Part shown: one piece after another, positions 9,292 through 18,176 of the stretch
Layout: each line of letters starts with the position of its first letter
Numbering within the stretch: position 1 is the stretch's first letter
Assembly: GCA_002314875.1 (NCBI GenBank)
Contig: DCHS01000052.1
Coordinates: forward strand, 236,063-300,062
DNA from: Prevotellaceae bacterium UBA1746
Lineage (GTDB): Bacteria; Bacteroidota; Bacteroidia; Bacteroidales; Bacteroidaceae
DNA: 64,000 bases
Reading direction: 5' to 3'
Notes under the pieces: generated by a model
Database searches by the model: none
What the model was told of the DNA's origin: nothing
Seen by the model: the letters and a program-made list of their open reading frames with translations, nothing else
Made by a program: the position numbers and the translations under genes

Positions 9292-10197
9292 ATGGACGAA
9301 AGAATTCAACAGTTGATGCAGAAGGTGCGTAGAATTGAGATTAAGACTCACGCACTTTCCAATAACGTTTTTGCAGGCGAGTACCATTCAGCCTTCAAAG
9401 GACGCGGTATGTCTTTTAGCGAGGTCCGCGAGTATCAGCCTGGTGATGACGTTCGTGATATCGACTGGAATGTGACAGCCCGTTTCGATCGTACCTATGT
9501 AAAGGTTTTCGAAGAGGAACGCGAACTCACCGTAATGCTGTTGGTGGATGTCTCTGGTTCTTTGGATTTCGGAACACAGGGGCAGACTCAACGTGACCTG
9601 CTGACGGAGATTGCGGCAACGATTGCTTTCTCTGCAATTCGCAATAACGATAAGATTGGCGTGCTTTTCTTCTCTGACCATGTGGAAAAATTTATTCCTC
9701 CTGCAAAGGGACGAAGTCATATCTTACGTATTATCCGTGAGTTGCTGACGATTGAACCGCAAAGCCATAAGACTGACATTTGTGCGGGATTGGAGTATTT
9801 CATGCGAGTTCAGCGAAAGAGAAGTATTGCGTTTTTGCTGAGCGACTTCCTGGACAACTCGGTTATTAAGGCTGATAGCGAAAAGACTGAGGTGCTCCGT
9901 AACCGTTTGGCCATGGCGCGACAGAAGCATGACCTTGTTGCCGTACAGGTTTATGACCAGCGCATGGCTGAACTTCCTGACGTGGGTCTGATGAAAGTCG
10001 AAGACGCTGAAACCGGTCATTCTCTCTATCTTGATACTTCCAGCAAAAAAGTGCGTCAGTTGCATGCCGATCATTGGAAACAGATGTCTGATAGTTTGGA
10101 AAACATTTTCAACCGATGTCGCGTGAACCATACGGCTGTTGCAACGGGTTCCGATTATGTCAAGTCTCTGAAGGCTTTATTCATACGAAGAGCATAA
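9292..10197 (+). CDS. DUF58 / VWA-like protein of the bat locus
   Basis: 301 aa. The DUF58 signature SFSEVREYQPGDDVRDIDWNVTAR-like block is split over residues 41-64, followed by a VWA-type fold with the MIDAS triad D86-x-S88-x-S90 (LLVDVSGSLDFG). It is a cytoplasmic protein with no membrane helix. The ATG at 9292 is chosen over a TTG one codon upstream. The stop overlaps the next start in TAATG, indicating translational coupling. DUF58 proteins are regular partners of MoxR ATPases; a biochemical role here is not established. Confidence 0.92.
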   Translation: MDERIQQLMQKVRRIEIKTHALSNNVFAGEYHSAFKGRGMSFSEVREYQPGDDVRDIDWNVTARFDRTYVKVFEEERELTVMLLVDVSGSLDFGTQGQTQRDLLTEIAATIAFSAIRNNDKIGVLFFSDHVEKFIPPAKGRSHILRIIRELLTIEPQSHKTDICAGLEYFMRVQRKRSIAFLLSDFLDNSVIKADSEKTEVLRNRLAMARQKHDLVAVQVYDQRMAELPDVGLMKVEDAETGHSLYLDTSSKKVRQLHADHWKQMSDSLENIFNRCRVNHTAVATGSDYVKSLKALFIRRA

Positions 10198-11267
10198 TGC
10201 AGAAAAAAATACTCTTTTTCCTCCTTGCTTTGTGTACGGGAATGACCTCCCTGGCACAATCTGTTACCGTGGAATCTTCTTTGGATTCTACGGTCATCCT
10301 TATTGGTGAACAACTGCACCTTCGAACGAAAGTTTGTTGTCCGAAAGATGCAAGGGTAAAGTTCCCTGATTTTAGAGGTGGAAGCATCACAGATGGCGTT
10401 GAAGTTTTGGAGGCTGGTAAGATTGATACCTCTGAGGTTGGCGAAGGAAGGCGTTGGGAATTGAGCCGTGAATACACCTTGACTGCCTTTGATAGTGCGG
10501 TCTATACGATACCTCGAGTAGAAGTTGATGTTAACGGTGCTAAATATCAATCTCCTAATGAGATAGGTTTGAAGGTTAATAGTGTTGATGTAGATCTTCA
10601 GCACCCTGACGATATCCGTCCGCCGAAGGCTCCCGTTGATGGTGTTTTCTCCTGGGGTTCCGGTCTTTTAAAGGCAAGTGTTAGTATCTGGTTATTCCTC
10701 GCCATCTTTATCATTTGTGCTGTTCGATTGGCAACGGCTAAGCCTGTAACCCGAAAGGTGAAAATCATTCCTCCCACTCCGCCACATAAGACGGCAATTG
10801 CTGCAATCGAGGAACTGAAGAATGGTGAGCGTGAGGGTGAACATCTGAAAGAGTATTATATGGCTTTGACCGATGTCCTTCGCCAATACATCAATGACCG
10901 GTTCGGGTTCAATGCCCGTGAAATGACGACTTTCGAAATTGTCGATAAACTTCGCACAACTGGCGATGCGTCTGCGCTTGATGAATTGCATGAGATCCTG
11001 TCTACTGCGGACTTGGTAAAGTTTGCAAAATATGAGGCCTCGTTGGCAGAGAGTGACCGCACGTTGCTGCAGGCTGTTGACTATGTCCGGACAACTCAGA
11101 TCAACGATCCAGCAGCTGAGCAGGCCGTTGAAAGGGAAGTGGTCGTTTCTGATGCTGGACAGCGACGTTACAAGTTGGCTCTGAAATCTGGAATGGCATT
11201 GAGCTTCTTGGCTGCATTGGGTATCTTCTCCTATGTTTCCTATCAGCTCTGGCTTAATTTCTTCTAA
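10197..11267 (+). CDS. BatD-like exported membrane protein between the DUF58 gene and batA
   Basis: 356 aa, started at the ATG overlapping the DUF58 stop; a longer frame from 10116 runs inside the previous gene and is rejected. Signal peptide (residues 1-21, cut after SLAQ), a periplasmic beta-rich domain (22-155) reminiscent of the BatD N-terminal fold, a membrane helix (about 161-180), a cytoplasmic helical segment (190-330) and a second hydrophobic helix at the C-terminus (about 336-354). The cytoplasmic part has the pattern LKEYYMALTDVLRQYINDRFGFNAREMTTFEI, also found in the C-terminal region of BatD (a related RAFYGALAQALRGYF stretch). I infer that it is a BatD relative acting with the VWA proteins. 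Confidence 0.75.
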   Translation: MQKKILFFLLALCTGMTSLAQSVTVESSLDSTVILIGEQLHLRTKVCCPKDARVKFPDFRGGSITDGVEVLEAGKIDTSEVGEGRRWELSREYTLTAFDSAVYTIPRVEVDVNGAKYQSPNEIGLKVNSVDVDLQHPDDIRPPKAPVDGVFSWGSGLLKASVSIWLFLAIFIICAVRLATAKPVTRKVKIIPPTPPHKTAIAAIEELKNGEREGEHLKEYYMALTDVLRQYINDRFGFNAREMTTFEIVDKLRTTGDASALDELHEILSTADLVKFAKYEASLAESDRTLLQAVDYVRTTQINDPAAEQAVEREVVVSDAGQRRYKLALKSGMALSFLAALGIFSYVSYQLWLNFF

Positions 11268-11342
11268 TGCAACTGCTGGGGCTCCTCTTATAGAAAAAGC
11301 TGTCCCACCAATAAGTGTTTAATCCTATATCATTTCACGAAA

Positions 11343-12347
11343 GTGCAATTTGCTAATCCTGCATATTTTCTCCTTCTGCTGTTGATCATACCCTTTATCC
11401 TGTGGTATGTATTTCTTCGTGACCGCTACGAGCCCACGATGAAAATGGCTTCAACTGAAGGTTACCGCCATCTTCCGACGACATGGCTGTCAATGGCTGT
11501 TCATGCTCCATTTTTGCTGCGAATGATAGCCTTTGTCTTGATTGTTGTCGTCTTAGCAAGGCCTCAAACAACAGATCCCCGAACGGAGAGCGATGTTGAG
11601 GGTATTGACATCATGATGGCTATGGATATCTCAGTATCCATGTTGACGGCAGACTTGCAACCTAACCGCATTGAAGCCGCAAAGGCTGTGGGTGTGGAAT
11701 TCATCTCGGGAAGAAAGAATGATAACATCGGCCTTACTCTTTTCGGAGGTGAGGCGTTTACACAATGCCCGATGACGACGGATCATGCAGCCCTCCTTTC
11801 TATGTTCAAGAATGTGAACTGCAATCTCCAGCAACAGGGCATAATCTCTGAAGGTACTGCAATTGGTATGGGGCTGACGAATGCGGTCAGCCGTCTGGCA
11901 ACCAGCAAAGCCCCGTCCAAAGTGGTTATTCTCATTACAGATGGAGCCAATAATACGGGTGATATATCTCCTTTGACGGCTGCTGACATTGCCAAAAAAG
12001 AAGGTGTTCGTGTCTATACGATCGCCGTTGGCCGTCAGGGAAAGGTTCGCCAGCCTGTTGCCGTTCTGCCTGATGGCAGTTATTATTATGCGACGGTTGA
12101 GAGCGATATGGATCCCGCTACATTGAAACAGATTGCCGAGACAACGGGTGGTTTGTATTATAGCGCCGATAATAACGATAAACTTCGCGAAATTTATAAG
12201 GATATCGATAAACTCGAACGTGCTAAGTTGAAGGTTAACAACTATTCAAAACGATACGAAGCTTTCCTGCCGTTCGGCATCGGAGCCTTATTGGCCCTCC
12301 TCCTCGAATTCTTCCTCCGAATGACAATTCTGCGTAGAATTCCATAG
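11343..12347 (+). CDS. batA: BatA, VWA-domain aerotolerance protein
   Basis: 334 aa with a GTG start. The N-terminal BatA motif FANPAYFLLLLLIIPF forms a membrane helix (residues 5-24), a second helix is near 58-73, and the VWA domain follows with MIDAS D95-I-S97-V-S99, the conserved threonine in FTQCPMTT and the aspartate in ITDGANNTGD. A C-terminal helix (about 305-327) anchors it again. In Bacteroides fragilis the Bat proteins support aerotolerance; a metal-dependent protein-interaction role is inferred. 75 bp follow the previous gene and 76 bp precede batB. Confidence 0.93.
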   Translation: MQFANPAYFLLLLLIIPFILWYVFLRDRYEPTMKMASTEGYRHLPTTWLSMAVHAPFLLRMIAFVLIVVVLARPQTTDPRTESDVEGIDIMMAMDISVSMLTADLQPNRIEAAKAVGVEFISGRKNDNIGLTLFGGEAFTQCPMTTDHAALLSMFKNVNCNLQQQGIISEGTAIGMGLTNAVSRLATSKAPSKVVILITDGANNTGDISPLTAADIAKKEGVRVYTIAVGRQGKVRQPVAVLPDGSYYYATVESDMDPATLKQIAETTGGLYYSADNNDKLREIYKDIDKLERAKLKVNNYSKRYEAFLPFGIGALLALLLEFFLRMTILRRIP

Positions 12348-12377
12348 TGTTCAAGATAAAAGCAAAACCTACAAATT

Positions 12378-12391
12378 GAGGCATAAGCCTC
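12378..12391. other. Small hairpin between batA and batB
   Basis: GAGGC-ATAA-GCCTC followed by GTTTTGAT. The stem is short and the T-run poor, so this could be a weak attenuator or RNA-stability element, or chance. Confidence 0.25.
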
Positions 12392-12423
12392 GTTTTGATA
12401 TAATTGTATTAGTCCATTAAAAA

Positions 12424-13440
12424 GTGTTTCAATTCGCTAATCCACAATATCTTTATCTGTTACTCCTCATTCCGCTAATGGTGGGTTTGTTCCTCTGGTC
12501 TCAGTGGAATATGGTCCGTCGTGAGCGTATTCTGGGTGACAGAAAATTGCTACACGGTCTGGTAGATCTTCGTTCTGTCAGCCGTCCGATAGCAAAATTC
12601 GTGCTTTTCTGCATAGCGATTGCGCTTTGTATCTTTATGATTGCCCGTCCTCAGTTTGGTCAGAGCACGGGAACGGAAAAGCGTAAGGGCATTGAGGCGG
12701 TAATTGTCCTTGATGTCTCTCAGTCAATGTTGGCTCAGGATGTAAATCCCAATCGCCTTGATCGTGCGAAACTGCTGATATCAACTCTCGTTGACCGGAT
12801 GAAGGACGATAAGGTAGGCCTGGCGGTTTTCGCCGGCGAGGCTTATCCTCAGCTCCCGATTACCAACGACTATGTTTCTGCCAAACTCTTCCTCGACAAT
12901 ATCAATTGCGGAATGGTAACCCTCCAGGGTACTAATCTCGCCGCAGCCATTGATTTGGCAAACAAGAGTTTTACCCAGGAAAAAGGTGTCGGCAAGGCGA
13001 TTATCATCATCACCGATGGCGAGAACCACGAGGGTGGGGCAGAAGAGGCTGCAAAAGCCGCAGCAAAAGATGGCCGTCATGTCTATATGTTGGGTATCGG
13101 TAGTACAGAAGGCGCTGAGATTCCTACTGAAAATGGTCCGCTGACAGATAATAGCGGAGCTGTTGTACGTACCGCCTTGAATGCAGATATGTGTAAGGCC
13201 ATCGCTGAAGCAGGAAAAGGAAGTTACATCCATGTGGACGGAAGCAATGTTGCCCAGGACCAGTTGCAGGCTGAACTCTCCCGCCTCCAACACAGCGACT
13301 CCACGATGGCTTCCGATGGCGCTATGAACGAGCAGTTCCAGGCCGTAGGTATCCTCCTTCTGCTTATTCTGTTGATAGAGATGTTCCTCCTTGATAAGCA
13401 GAATCCTTTCTACAACCGATTTAAATTCTTCAAGAAATAA
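12424..13440 (+). CDS. batB: BatB, VWA-domain aerotolerance protein
   Basis: 338 aa, GTG start, paralogue of BatA. N-terminal FANPQYLYLLLLIPLMVGLFL helix, a second helix (about residues 57-74), then a VWA domain with MIDAS D97-V-S99-Q-S101 (VLDVSQSMLAQDVNPNRLDRA), the threonine region QLPITNDY and the aspartate in IITDGENHEGG. A C-terminal hydrophobic helix (about 309-326) ends the protein. The stop overlaps the batC start (TAATG), so the two are probably translationally coupled. Confidence 0.94.
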   Translation: MFQFANPQYLYLLLLIPLMVGLFLWSQWNMVRRERILGDRKLLHGLVDLRSVSRPIAKFVLFCIAIALCIFMIARPQFGQSTGTEKRKGIEAVIVLDVSQSMLAQDVNPNRLDRAKLLISTLVDRMKDDKVGLAVFAGEAYPQLPITNDYVSAKLFLDNINCGMVTLQGTNLAAAIDLANKSFTQEKGVGKAIIIITDGENHEGGAEEAAKAAAKDGRHVYMLGIGSTEGAEIPTENGPLTDNSGAVVRTALNADMCKAIAEAGKGSYIHVDGSNVAQDQLQAELSRLQHSDSTMASDGAMNEQFQAVGILLLLILLIEMFLLDKQNPFYNRFKFFKK

Positions 13441-14069
13441 TGCGAAGACTCCTTTATATATTTATAATGACCTTCTTTGTTCTTGGAGCTATGGCCCAAA
13501 ACAAGGAGTGGACGATGTTGCACCAAGGCAACCGGGCTTTCCAGCGCGGCGATTGGGCCAAGGCGGAGCAATTCTACCGCAAAGCCCTCGAAGCCAATCC
13601 TCGAAGCAGCCGAGCGATGTTCAATCTGGCTGATGCCTATCTCTCCCAGAAAAATGCCAAGGATGCGATGGACTATTATTCCAAAGCTGCCAAGGCGGAG
13701 CAGAATAAGGCTGTGAAGGCAATGGCCTATCACAATATGGGCTATATCCATCATGTGAATAAGGAATTTGACAAGGCCATAGATTGCTATAAGGATGCTC
13801 TGCGCAATAATCCCCGCGACGAAGATACACGCTACAATCTTGCCCTCTGCCAAAAGCAGAAGAAGGATCAGCAACAGCAGCAGCAACAACAACAGCAACA
13901 GCAGCAGGGCCAACAGCCCGAGCAGCAGAAGAATCCTCAAAGCCAGCAGATGCCTGACGATAATGTGGAACAGTTGCTGCAGCTGGCCAAGCAGGCTGAA
14001 CAGCAGACGCGCCAGAAGTTGGATAAGGCCCAACCTCCCCGTCGCAAACAGTTGGACAAGAACTGGTAA
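13440..14069 (+). CDS. batC: BatC, TPR protein with polyglutamine tract
   Basis: 209 aa. Signal peptide (residues 1-20, ending AMAQ), two to three tetratricopeptide repeats (about 24-138: GNRAFQRGDWAKAEQFYRKAL, FNLADAYLSQ..., GYIHHVNKEFDKAIDCYKDAL), then a low-complexity glutamine-rich region with 13 consecutive Q (144-156) and a basic C-terminus. It is a periplasmic scaffold candidate for BatA/BatB. Q-rich linkers occur in BatC homologues, but the length should vary between strains. Coupled to batB by stop/start overlap. Confidence 0.92.
   Translation: MRRLLYIFIMTFFVLGAMAQNKEWTMLHQGNRAFQRGDWAKAEQFYRKALEANPRSSRAMFNLADAYLSQKNAKDAMDYYSKAAKAEQNKAVKAMAYHNMGYIHHVNKEFDKAIDCYKDALRNNPRDEDTRYNLALCQKQKKDQQQQQQQQQQQQQGQQPEQQKNPQSQQMPDDNVEQLLQLAKQAEQQTRQKLDKAQPPRRKQLDKNW
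13869..13907 (+). repeat. CAR (CAG/CAA) trinucleotide repeat encoding polyQ in batC
   Basis: Thirteen in-frame glutamine codons of mixed CAG and CAA. The mixture of codons reduces slippage compared with a pure CAG tract. Confidence 0.95.
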
Positions 14070-14173
14070 ACCAAGTTGAAACTACGGTCAAGCCCATGAG
14101 TCATTTCTCGATAATCCTTAGGGGCTTTGATGTGATTATAAACTCATTTCCCTAAAAATGAGGTAATTCTACG

Positions 14174-16045
14174 ATGAACAGATATATTCTATTTTTTCTT
14201 TCTATTTGGGTGGTACTGACGGGTGCCGCCCAAGTGTCGTTTACGGCGAAGGCCCCGTCAACCGTTGGTGTTGACGAACAATTCCGTGTTCAATATGTGC
14301 TGAACAATGCGGAAGGCGAGCAATTCAGTAACCCTTCCTTTCCTGATTTTGAGTGCCTTAACGGCCCGGCTACCAGCACATATTCCAGTCTTCAGGTTGT
14401 AAACGGTCGCAGTTCAAAATCAAGCAGTGTCACCTACACCTATATTCTTCGTGCTAAGAAAAAGGGTACATTCCATCTTCCCGTTGCCACTATTCATGCC
14501 AATGGAAAGGTTTTCAAGTCCAACGCATTAACGGTAAATGTTGCGGCCTCAACTCCTGCTTCCCGTCAGCAGGCCCAGTCTTCTCAGCAATCTGATGACG
14601 ACGACGACTTCTTCGTTCAGACCCAGTCAAGCTCTTCCCGTCTGTCCCAGAAAGACTTATATTTCACCGTAGGTGCAACGAAGCGACAGGTTTATGAGCA
14701 GGAACCGATTATGCTGACCTATAAGTTCCATGCAAAAGTCGGCGTTGGTTTGGCGAATGTCATGCTCCGTCAGAAACCTGATTTGAAAGGCTTTTGGACT
14801 CAGGAAATTGAACTCCCCCACAATTTGAATCCTACTCTCGAAAATGGCTACAAGGTAGGAACGAATTTGCAATACGTCATTTTCCCCCAGCAGACAGGAA
14901 AACTCACGATCCCCGGCATTACCTTCGATTGTGACGTCATCCAGCAGCAACGCGGTTTGAATCCCATTGATGCGTTCTTCAACGGCGGTGGTGGATTTGG
15001 TTCAAAGGTCCAGCGAACGACGGAGGATCTGACGATTAACGTTCTCCCTCTCCCGCAGCCCAAGCCTGCGGCTTTCTCGGGTGGTGTGGGTCATTTCTCC
15101 ATAAACAACCAGCTCCTTACTCCCGAGCCTAAGACCAACGACATTGCAACATTGCGTGTTACGATCAGTGGCTCTGGCAATATGAAACTCATCAAGGCAC
15201 CGTTTATCAAGTTCCCCAAGGACTTTGATAGCTATGACGCCAAGATGACGGATCATACAAAGGTTTCCGTTGACGGCATCACAGGCGAAGTCTATTTTGA
15301 CTACACCTTCGTTCCCCGCAATATCGGCAAATACGAAATCCCTGCGGCGGAATTCATCTATTTCGATACGGCAAGTGGCCAGTATGTAACCCTCCACACC
15401 TCGGCCCTCCATTTGGATGTTAAGAAGGGCAATCGCTCCAAAGAAGATATCGAGGCTGAAATGGCCCTGCGCAATTCTGATATTCGTGGCATTCATACCG
15501 AATCTTCGGAGTTCTTCAATGCACCCGGTTTGTGCAATTCCAGTCTACCCCATAAGACGGCATTTTTCGGCGCCAGTTGGGGTTGGTTGGGAAGCTTCGG
15601 CTATTTCATTTCAACAGGTCTTTTGTTGATGATGCTGACCGGTCTGCTGCGTTTACTCCGTAAGCATCTGGCCTTGAGAGCAGACGTTTCTGGCACCCGT
15701 GTCCGTAAGGCGCGTAAGAAGGCTAACAAACTCCTTCGTGGTGCAGAGAACGCATTGGCATCCAATGATCATCGTGCGTTCTATGGCGCTCTGGCACAGG
15801 CTCTTCGTGGCTATTTTGCAGACAAGTTAAATGCCGATGCCGCAGCAATGACGAACGAGAGCATTCTGTCTGCTCTACAAGAACGTGGTATCTCTGAAGA
15901 ACTCCTCCAGAACGTTAAGACGATGCTGGAAGACATTGACTTCGCCCGTTTTGCTCCCAATGTTGAGGTTTCTCAGCGTGAGCAGGATATCCAGCGTGTT
16001 TCCGATATTTTCAATAATCTCGATCAGCAACTAAAACTCAAATAA
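14174..16045 (+). CDS. batD: BatD, oxygen-tolerance membrane protein
   Basis: 623 aa. Signal peptide (residues 1-20), a large periplasmic region made of several beta-sandwich domains (about 21-465; VGVDEQFRVQYVLNN is the typical opening), a single membrane helix near 475-495 (ISTGLLLMMLTGLLRLL), and a cytoplasmic helical tail rich in basic residues. An acidic patch of five aspartates lies near 138-142. It belongs to the BatD/oxygen tolerance family and probably assembles with BatA and BatB at the inner membrane. It lies 104 bp after batC; a small 7-bp hairpin (14143-14162) sits in that gap. batE follows 1 bp later. Confidence 0.92.
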   Translation: MNRYILFFLSIWVVLTGAAQVSFTAKAPSTVGVDEQFRVQYVLNNAEGEQFSNPSFPDFECLNGPATSTYSSLQVVNGRSSKSSSVTYTYILRAKKKGTFHLPVATIHANGKVFKSNALTVNVAASTPASRQQAQSSQQSDDDDDFFVQTQSSSSRLSQKDLYFTVGATKRQVYEQEPIMLTYKFHAKVGVGLANVMLRQKPDLKGFWTQEIELPHNLNPTLENGYKVGTNLQYVIFPQQTGKLTIPGITFDCDVIQQQRGLNPIDAFFNGGGGFGSKVQRTTEDLTINVLPLPQPKPAAFSGGVGHFSINNQLLTPEPKTNDIATLRVTISGSGNMKLIKAPFIKFPKDFDSYDAKMTDHTKVSVDGITGEVYFDYTFVPRNIGKYEIPAAEFIYFDTASGQYVTLHTSALHLDVKKGNRSKEDIEAEMALRNSDIRGIHTESSEFFNAPGLCNSSLPHKTAFFGASWGWLGSFGYFISTGLLLMMLTGLLRLLRKHLALRADVSGTRVRKARKKANKLLRGAENALASNDHRAFYGALAQALRGYFADKLNADAAAMTNESILSALQERGISEELLQNVKTMLEDIDFARFAPNVEVSQREQDIQRVSDIFNNLDQQLKLK

Positions 16046-16046
16046 T

Positions 16047-16874
16047 ATGCGCCGACTATTTCTTTTATTCTTTATTGTACTCTCCTTCGCTGCCCAGGTT
16101 TCAGCAACGGAGCAGAAAGAAGCGCCGGCGGAGAACGATTCCACAGCCGTTGCTGATACTCTTGTAAATAAAGCGTTTGCTGACAGCGCGTATCTGCAGA
16201 AGCATTTTCTGGAAGCATCAGAAATTTATCAGGCTAAGATTGATGAGATTCTGGCCGAAGGAAAAACGCCAGCTGCTGATCTCTTCTATAATCTCGGTAA
16301 CGCCGAGTATCGCCTGAACCATTTCCCCCAGGCCATTCTCAATTATCTTCGTGCCTTGCGCATTGACCCTGGTCATGAAGATGCCCGCTATAATGTTGCG
16401 CTTGTCCGTACCCGTATTGCTGACCGTTTTGCAAAGCCTTCCGAGATGTTCTTCATCTCCTGGTTTAAGGATTGGGTAAGTACCAGAAGTACAGAACATT
16501 GGGTGATGTGGAGCATGATCTGGCTTGTTGCACTCTTCGCCGGTCTCGCCTTGTACTACATTCCCCGTCGTATCTGGATTCGTAAGATAGGTTTCTTCGG
16601 CGCTCTGGCTTCGATTATCGCCTTTGCCGTTGCGACCATCTTTGCTGCCGTTCAGCGTTACGCTTACTATCATAATGATGAGGCCGTCGTCACTGCTGAC
16701 GAAATCCAACTCTATGGTTCTCCCACCAATAGCAGTAAGAAAGTTCGCATGCTCCACGAAGGAACTACCGTATCTCTTCTCGATAGCCATACGAAAGGTT
16801 GGCAACAAGTTTCCCTTCCCGATGGCGTTGAAGGCTGGATTCCTGACGGCGGTGTCGAAAGAGTAGTGAAATAA
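16047..16874 (+). CDS. batE: BatE, TPR and SH3-domain membrane protein
   Basis: 275 aa. Signal peptide (residues 1-20), TPR repeats (about 45-130: FYNLGNAEYRLNHFPQAILNYLRALRIDP), two membrane helices (about 150-172 and 180-202), and a C-terminal bacterial SH3-type domain (about 215-275, ending GWQQVSLPDGVEGWIPDGGVERV). The SH3-like domain may contact peptidoglycan or protein partners in the periplasm. Last gene of the bat locus; the next gene starts 46 bp later and is functionally unrelated. Confidence 0.9.
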   Translation: MRRLFLLFFIVLSFAAQVSATEQKEAPAENDSTAVADTLVNKAFADSAYLQKHFLEASEIYQAKIDEILAEGKTPAADLFYNLGNAEYRLNHFPQAILNYLRALRIDPGHEDARYNVALVRTRIADRFAKPSEMFFISWFKDWVSTRSTEHWVMWSMIWLVALFAGLALYYIPRRIWIRKIGFFGALASIIAFAVATIFAAVQRYAYYHNDEAVVTADEIQLYGSPTNSSKKVRMLHEGTTVSLLDSHTKGWQQVSLPDGVEGWIPDGGVERVVK

Positions 16875-16920
16875 TGTTGTTCTAACGTTATAAACCTCAA
16901 AAACCTTTCAAACCATCGAT

Positions 16921-18126
16921 ATGTACGATTTTGATAGAATAGTTGACCGTAGAAATACAGGCTGCGTCAAGTGGGACGAAGCCCGCAAAAATATCATCCC
17001 GATGTGGGTGGCAGATATGGATTTCGCTGTTGCTCCTGCCATCCAGAAGGCTGTTCAGGAACGTACTGCCCATCCCGTTTATGGCTATGTCTCTGTTCCC
17101 GACGCCTATTATGAGGCTGTGACGAATTGGTTCAAAACCCGTCACGACTGGAACATTGAGAAAGAATCAATCATCTATACCACAGGCGTTGTTCCCGCTG
17201 TCAGTGCCATTCTTCAGGCAATGATCCAGCCGGGCGAAAAGGTTATTGTCCAGACACCCGCCTACAATTGTTTCTTCTCCTGTCTTCGCAATTCTGGTGC
17301 TGTCTTGGCAGAGAATAAACTTCTTCGCAAAGAAGTGGAGGAGGGCGTATTTTCGTACGAAATTGACTTCAAGGATTTGGAAAATCAGTGTGCGGATTCT
17401 GCATCGAAAGTGCTTCTTCTCTGCAACCCTCACAACCCTAGTGGCCGCTGCTGGACGCGCGAGGAACTCCTCCGTGTAGCAGAGATTTGCCGTCGCCATG
17501 ACATCTTTGTGATTTCCGATGAAATCCACAACGAACTCACAGCCCCGGGAACGCTCTATACTCCTTGGGGAACCCTTGGCGATGAGTATCAGCAGAATTG
17601 TGCCATCTGTGTTTCCGCTTCCAAGAGTTTCAATATCGCTGGTCTTCAGATTGCCAACATCGTCGTTGCCAATGCCAAACATCGTGCGCGTATCAACAAG
17701 CGCATCAACATCAACGAAACCTGTGACGTGAATCCCTTCGGCTACCCCGCAACCATAGCCGCCTATAATGAGAGCGAAGAGTGGCTCGATGAACTTCGGG
17801 AATATATCTGGGAGAACTATCGTATCTTCCGCGAGTTTTTTGCCAACGGGTTGGAAATAAAACTCCCTGTTTCCCGTTTGGAAGCCACCTATCTCGTTTG
17901 GGTTGATATCACAACTCTGAACGATAAAGTTCTCAAGAAATACGGTCCTTCATTAGCATCTGTAAGTCAGAAGATTCAAGACGTATTATACGATGACTAC
18001 GGTCTTTGGATCAATGCCGGCGAACACTACGGCGATGATGGCTATTTGCGCTTTAATATTGCCTGTCCCCGTGCTGTGATGCTGGAGGGCCTTCGCCGTT
18101 TTGCTTCTTTTGTTTCAGACCTTTAA
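16921..18126 (+). CDS. MalY/PatB family PLP-dependent C-S lyase (cystathionine beta-lyase-like)
   Basis: 401 aa, fold-type I aminotransferase family. Cofactor residues can be placed: NPHNPSG (169-175), SDEIH (199-203) and the PLP lysine K235 in SASKSFNIAGLQ. The N-terminus has the PatB hallmark MWVADMDF (28-35) and the YGYVSVPD segment. Members cleave cystathionine or other cysteine-S conjugates to pyruvate, ammonia and a thiol in the cytoplasm. It may be read through from the bat operon (46-bp gap). Substrate choice cannot be told from sequence. Confidence 0.9.
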   Translation: MYDFDRIVDRRNTGCVKWDEARKNIIPMWVADMDFAVAPAIQKAVQERTAHPVYGYVSVPDAYYEAVTNWFKTRHDWNIEKESIIYTTGVVPAVSAILQAMIQPGEKVIVQTPAYNCFFSCLRNSGAVLAENKLLRKEVEEGVFSYEIDFKDLENQCADSASKVLLLCNPHNPSGRCWTREELLRVAEICRRHDIFVISDEIHNELTAPGTLYTPWGTLGDEYQQNCAICVSASKSFNIAGLQIANIVVANAKHRARINKRININETCDVNPFGYPATIAAYNESEEWLDELREYIWENYRIFREFFANGLEIKLPVSRLEATYLVWVDITTLNDKVLKKYGPSLASVSQKIQDVLYDDYGLWINAGEHYGDDGYLRFNIACPRAVMLEGLRRFASFVSDL

Positions 18127-18176
18127 ATAACCTAATATCTGCGCGTTAGCGTATAACCTTAATAACCAACAGCCCC

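Noticed and set aside
10116..10196. Upstream start for the BatD-like gene at 10197
   Set aside because: It would lie inside the DUF58 gene in another frame; the ATG in the TAATG overlap gives a clean signal peptide.
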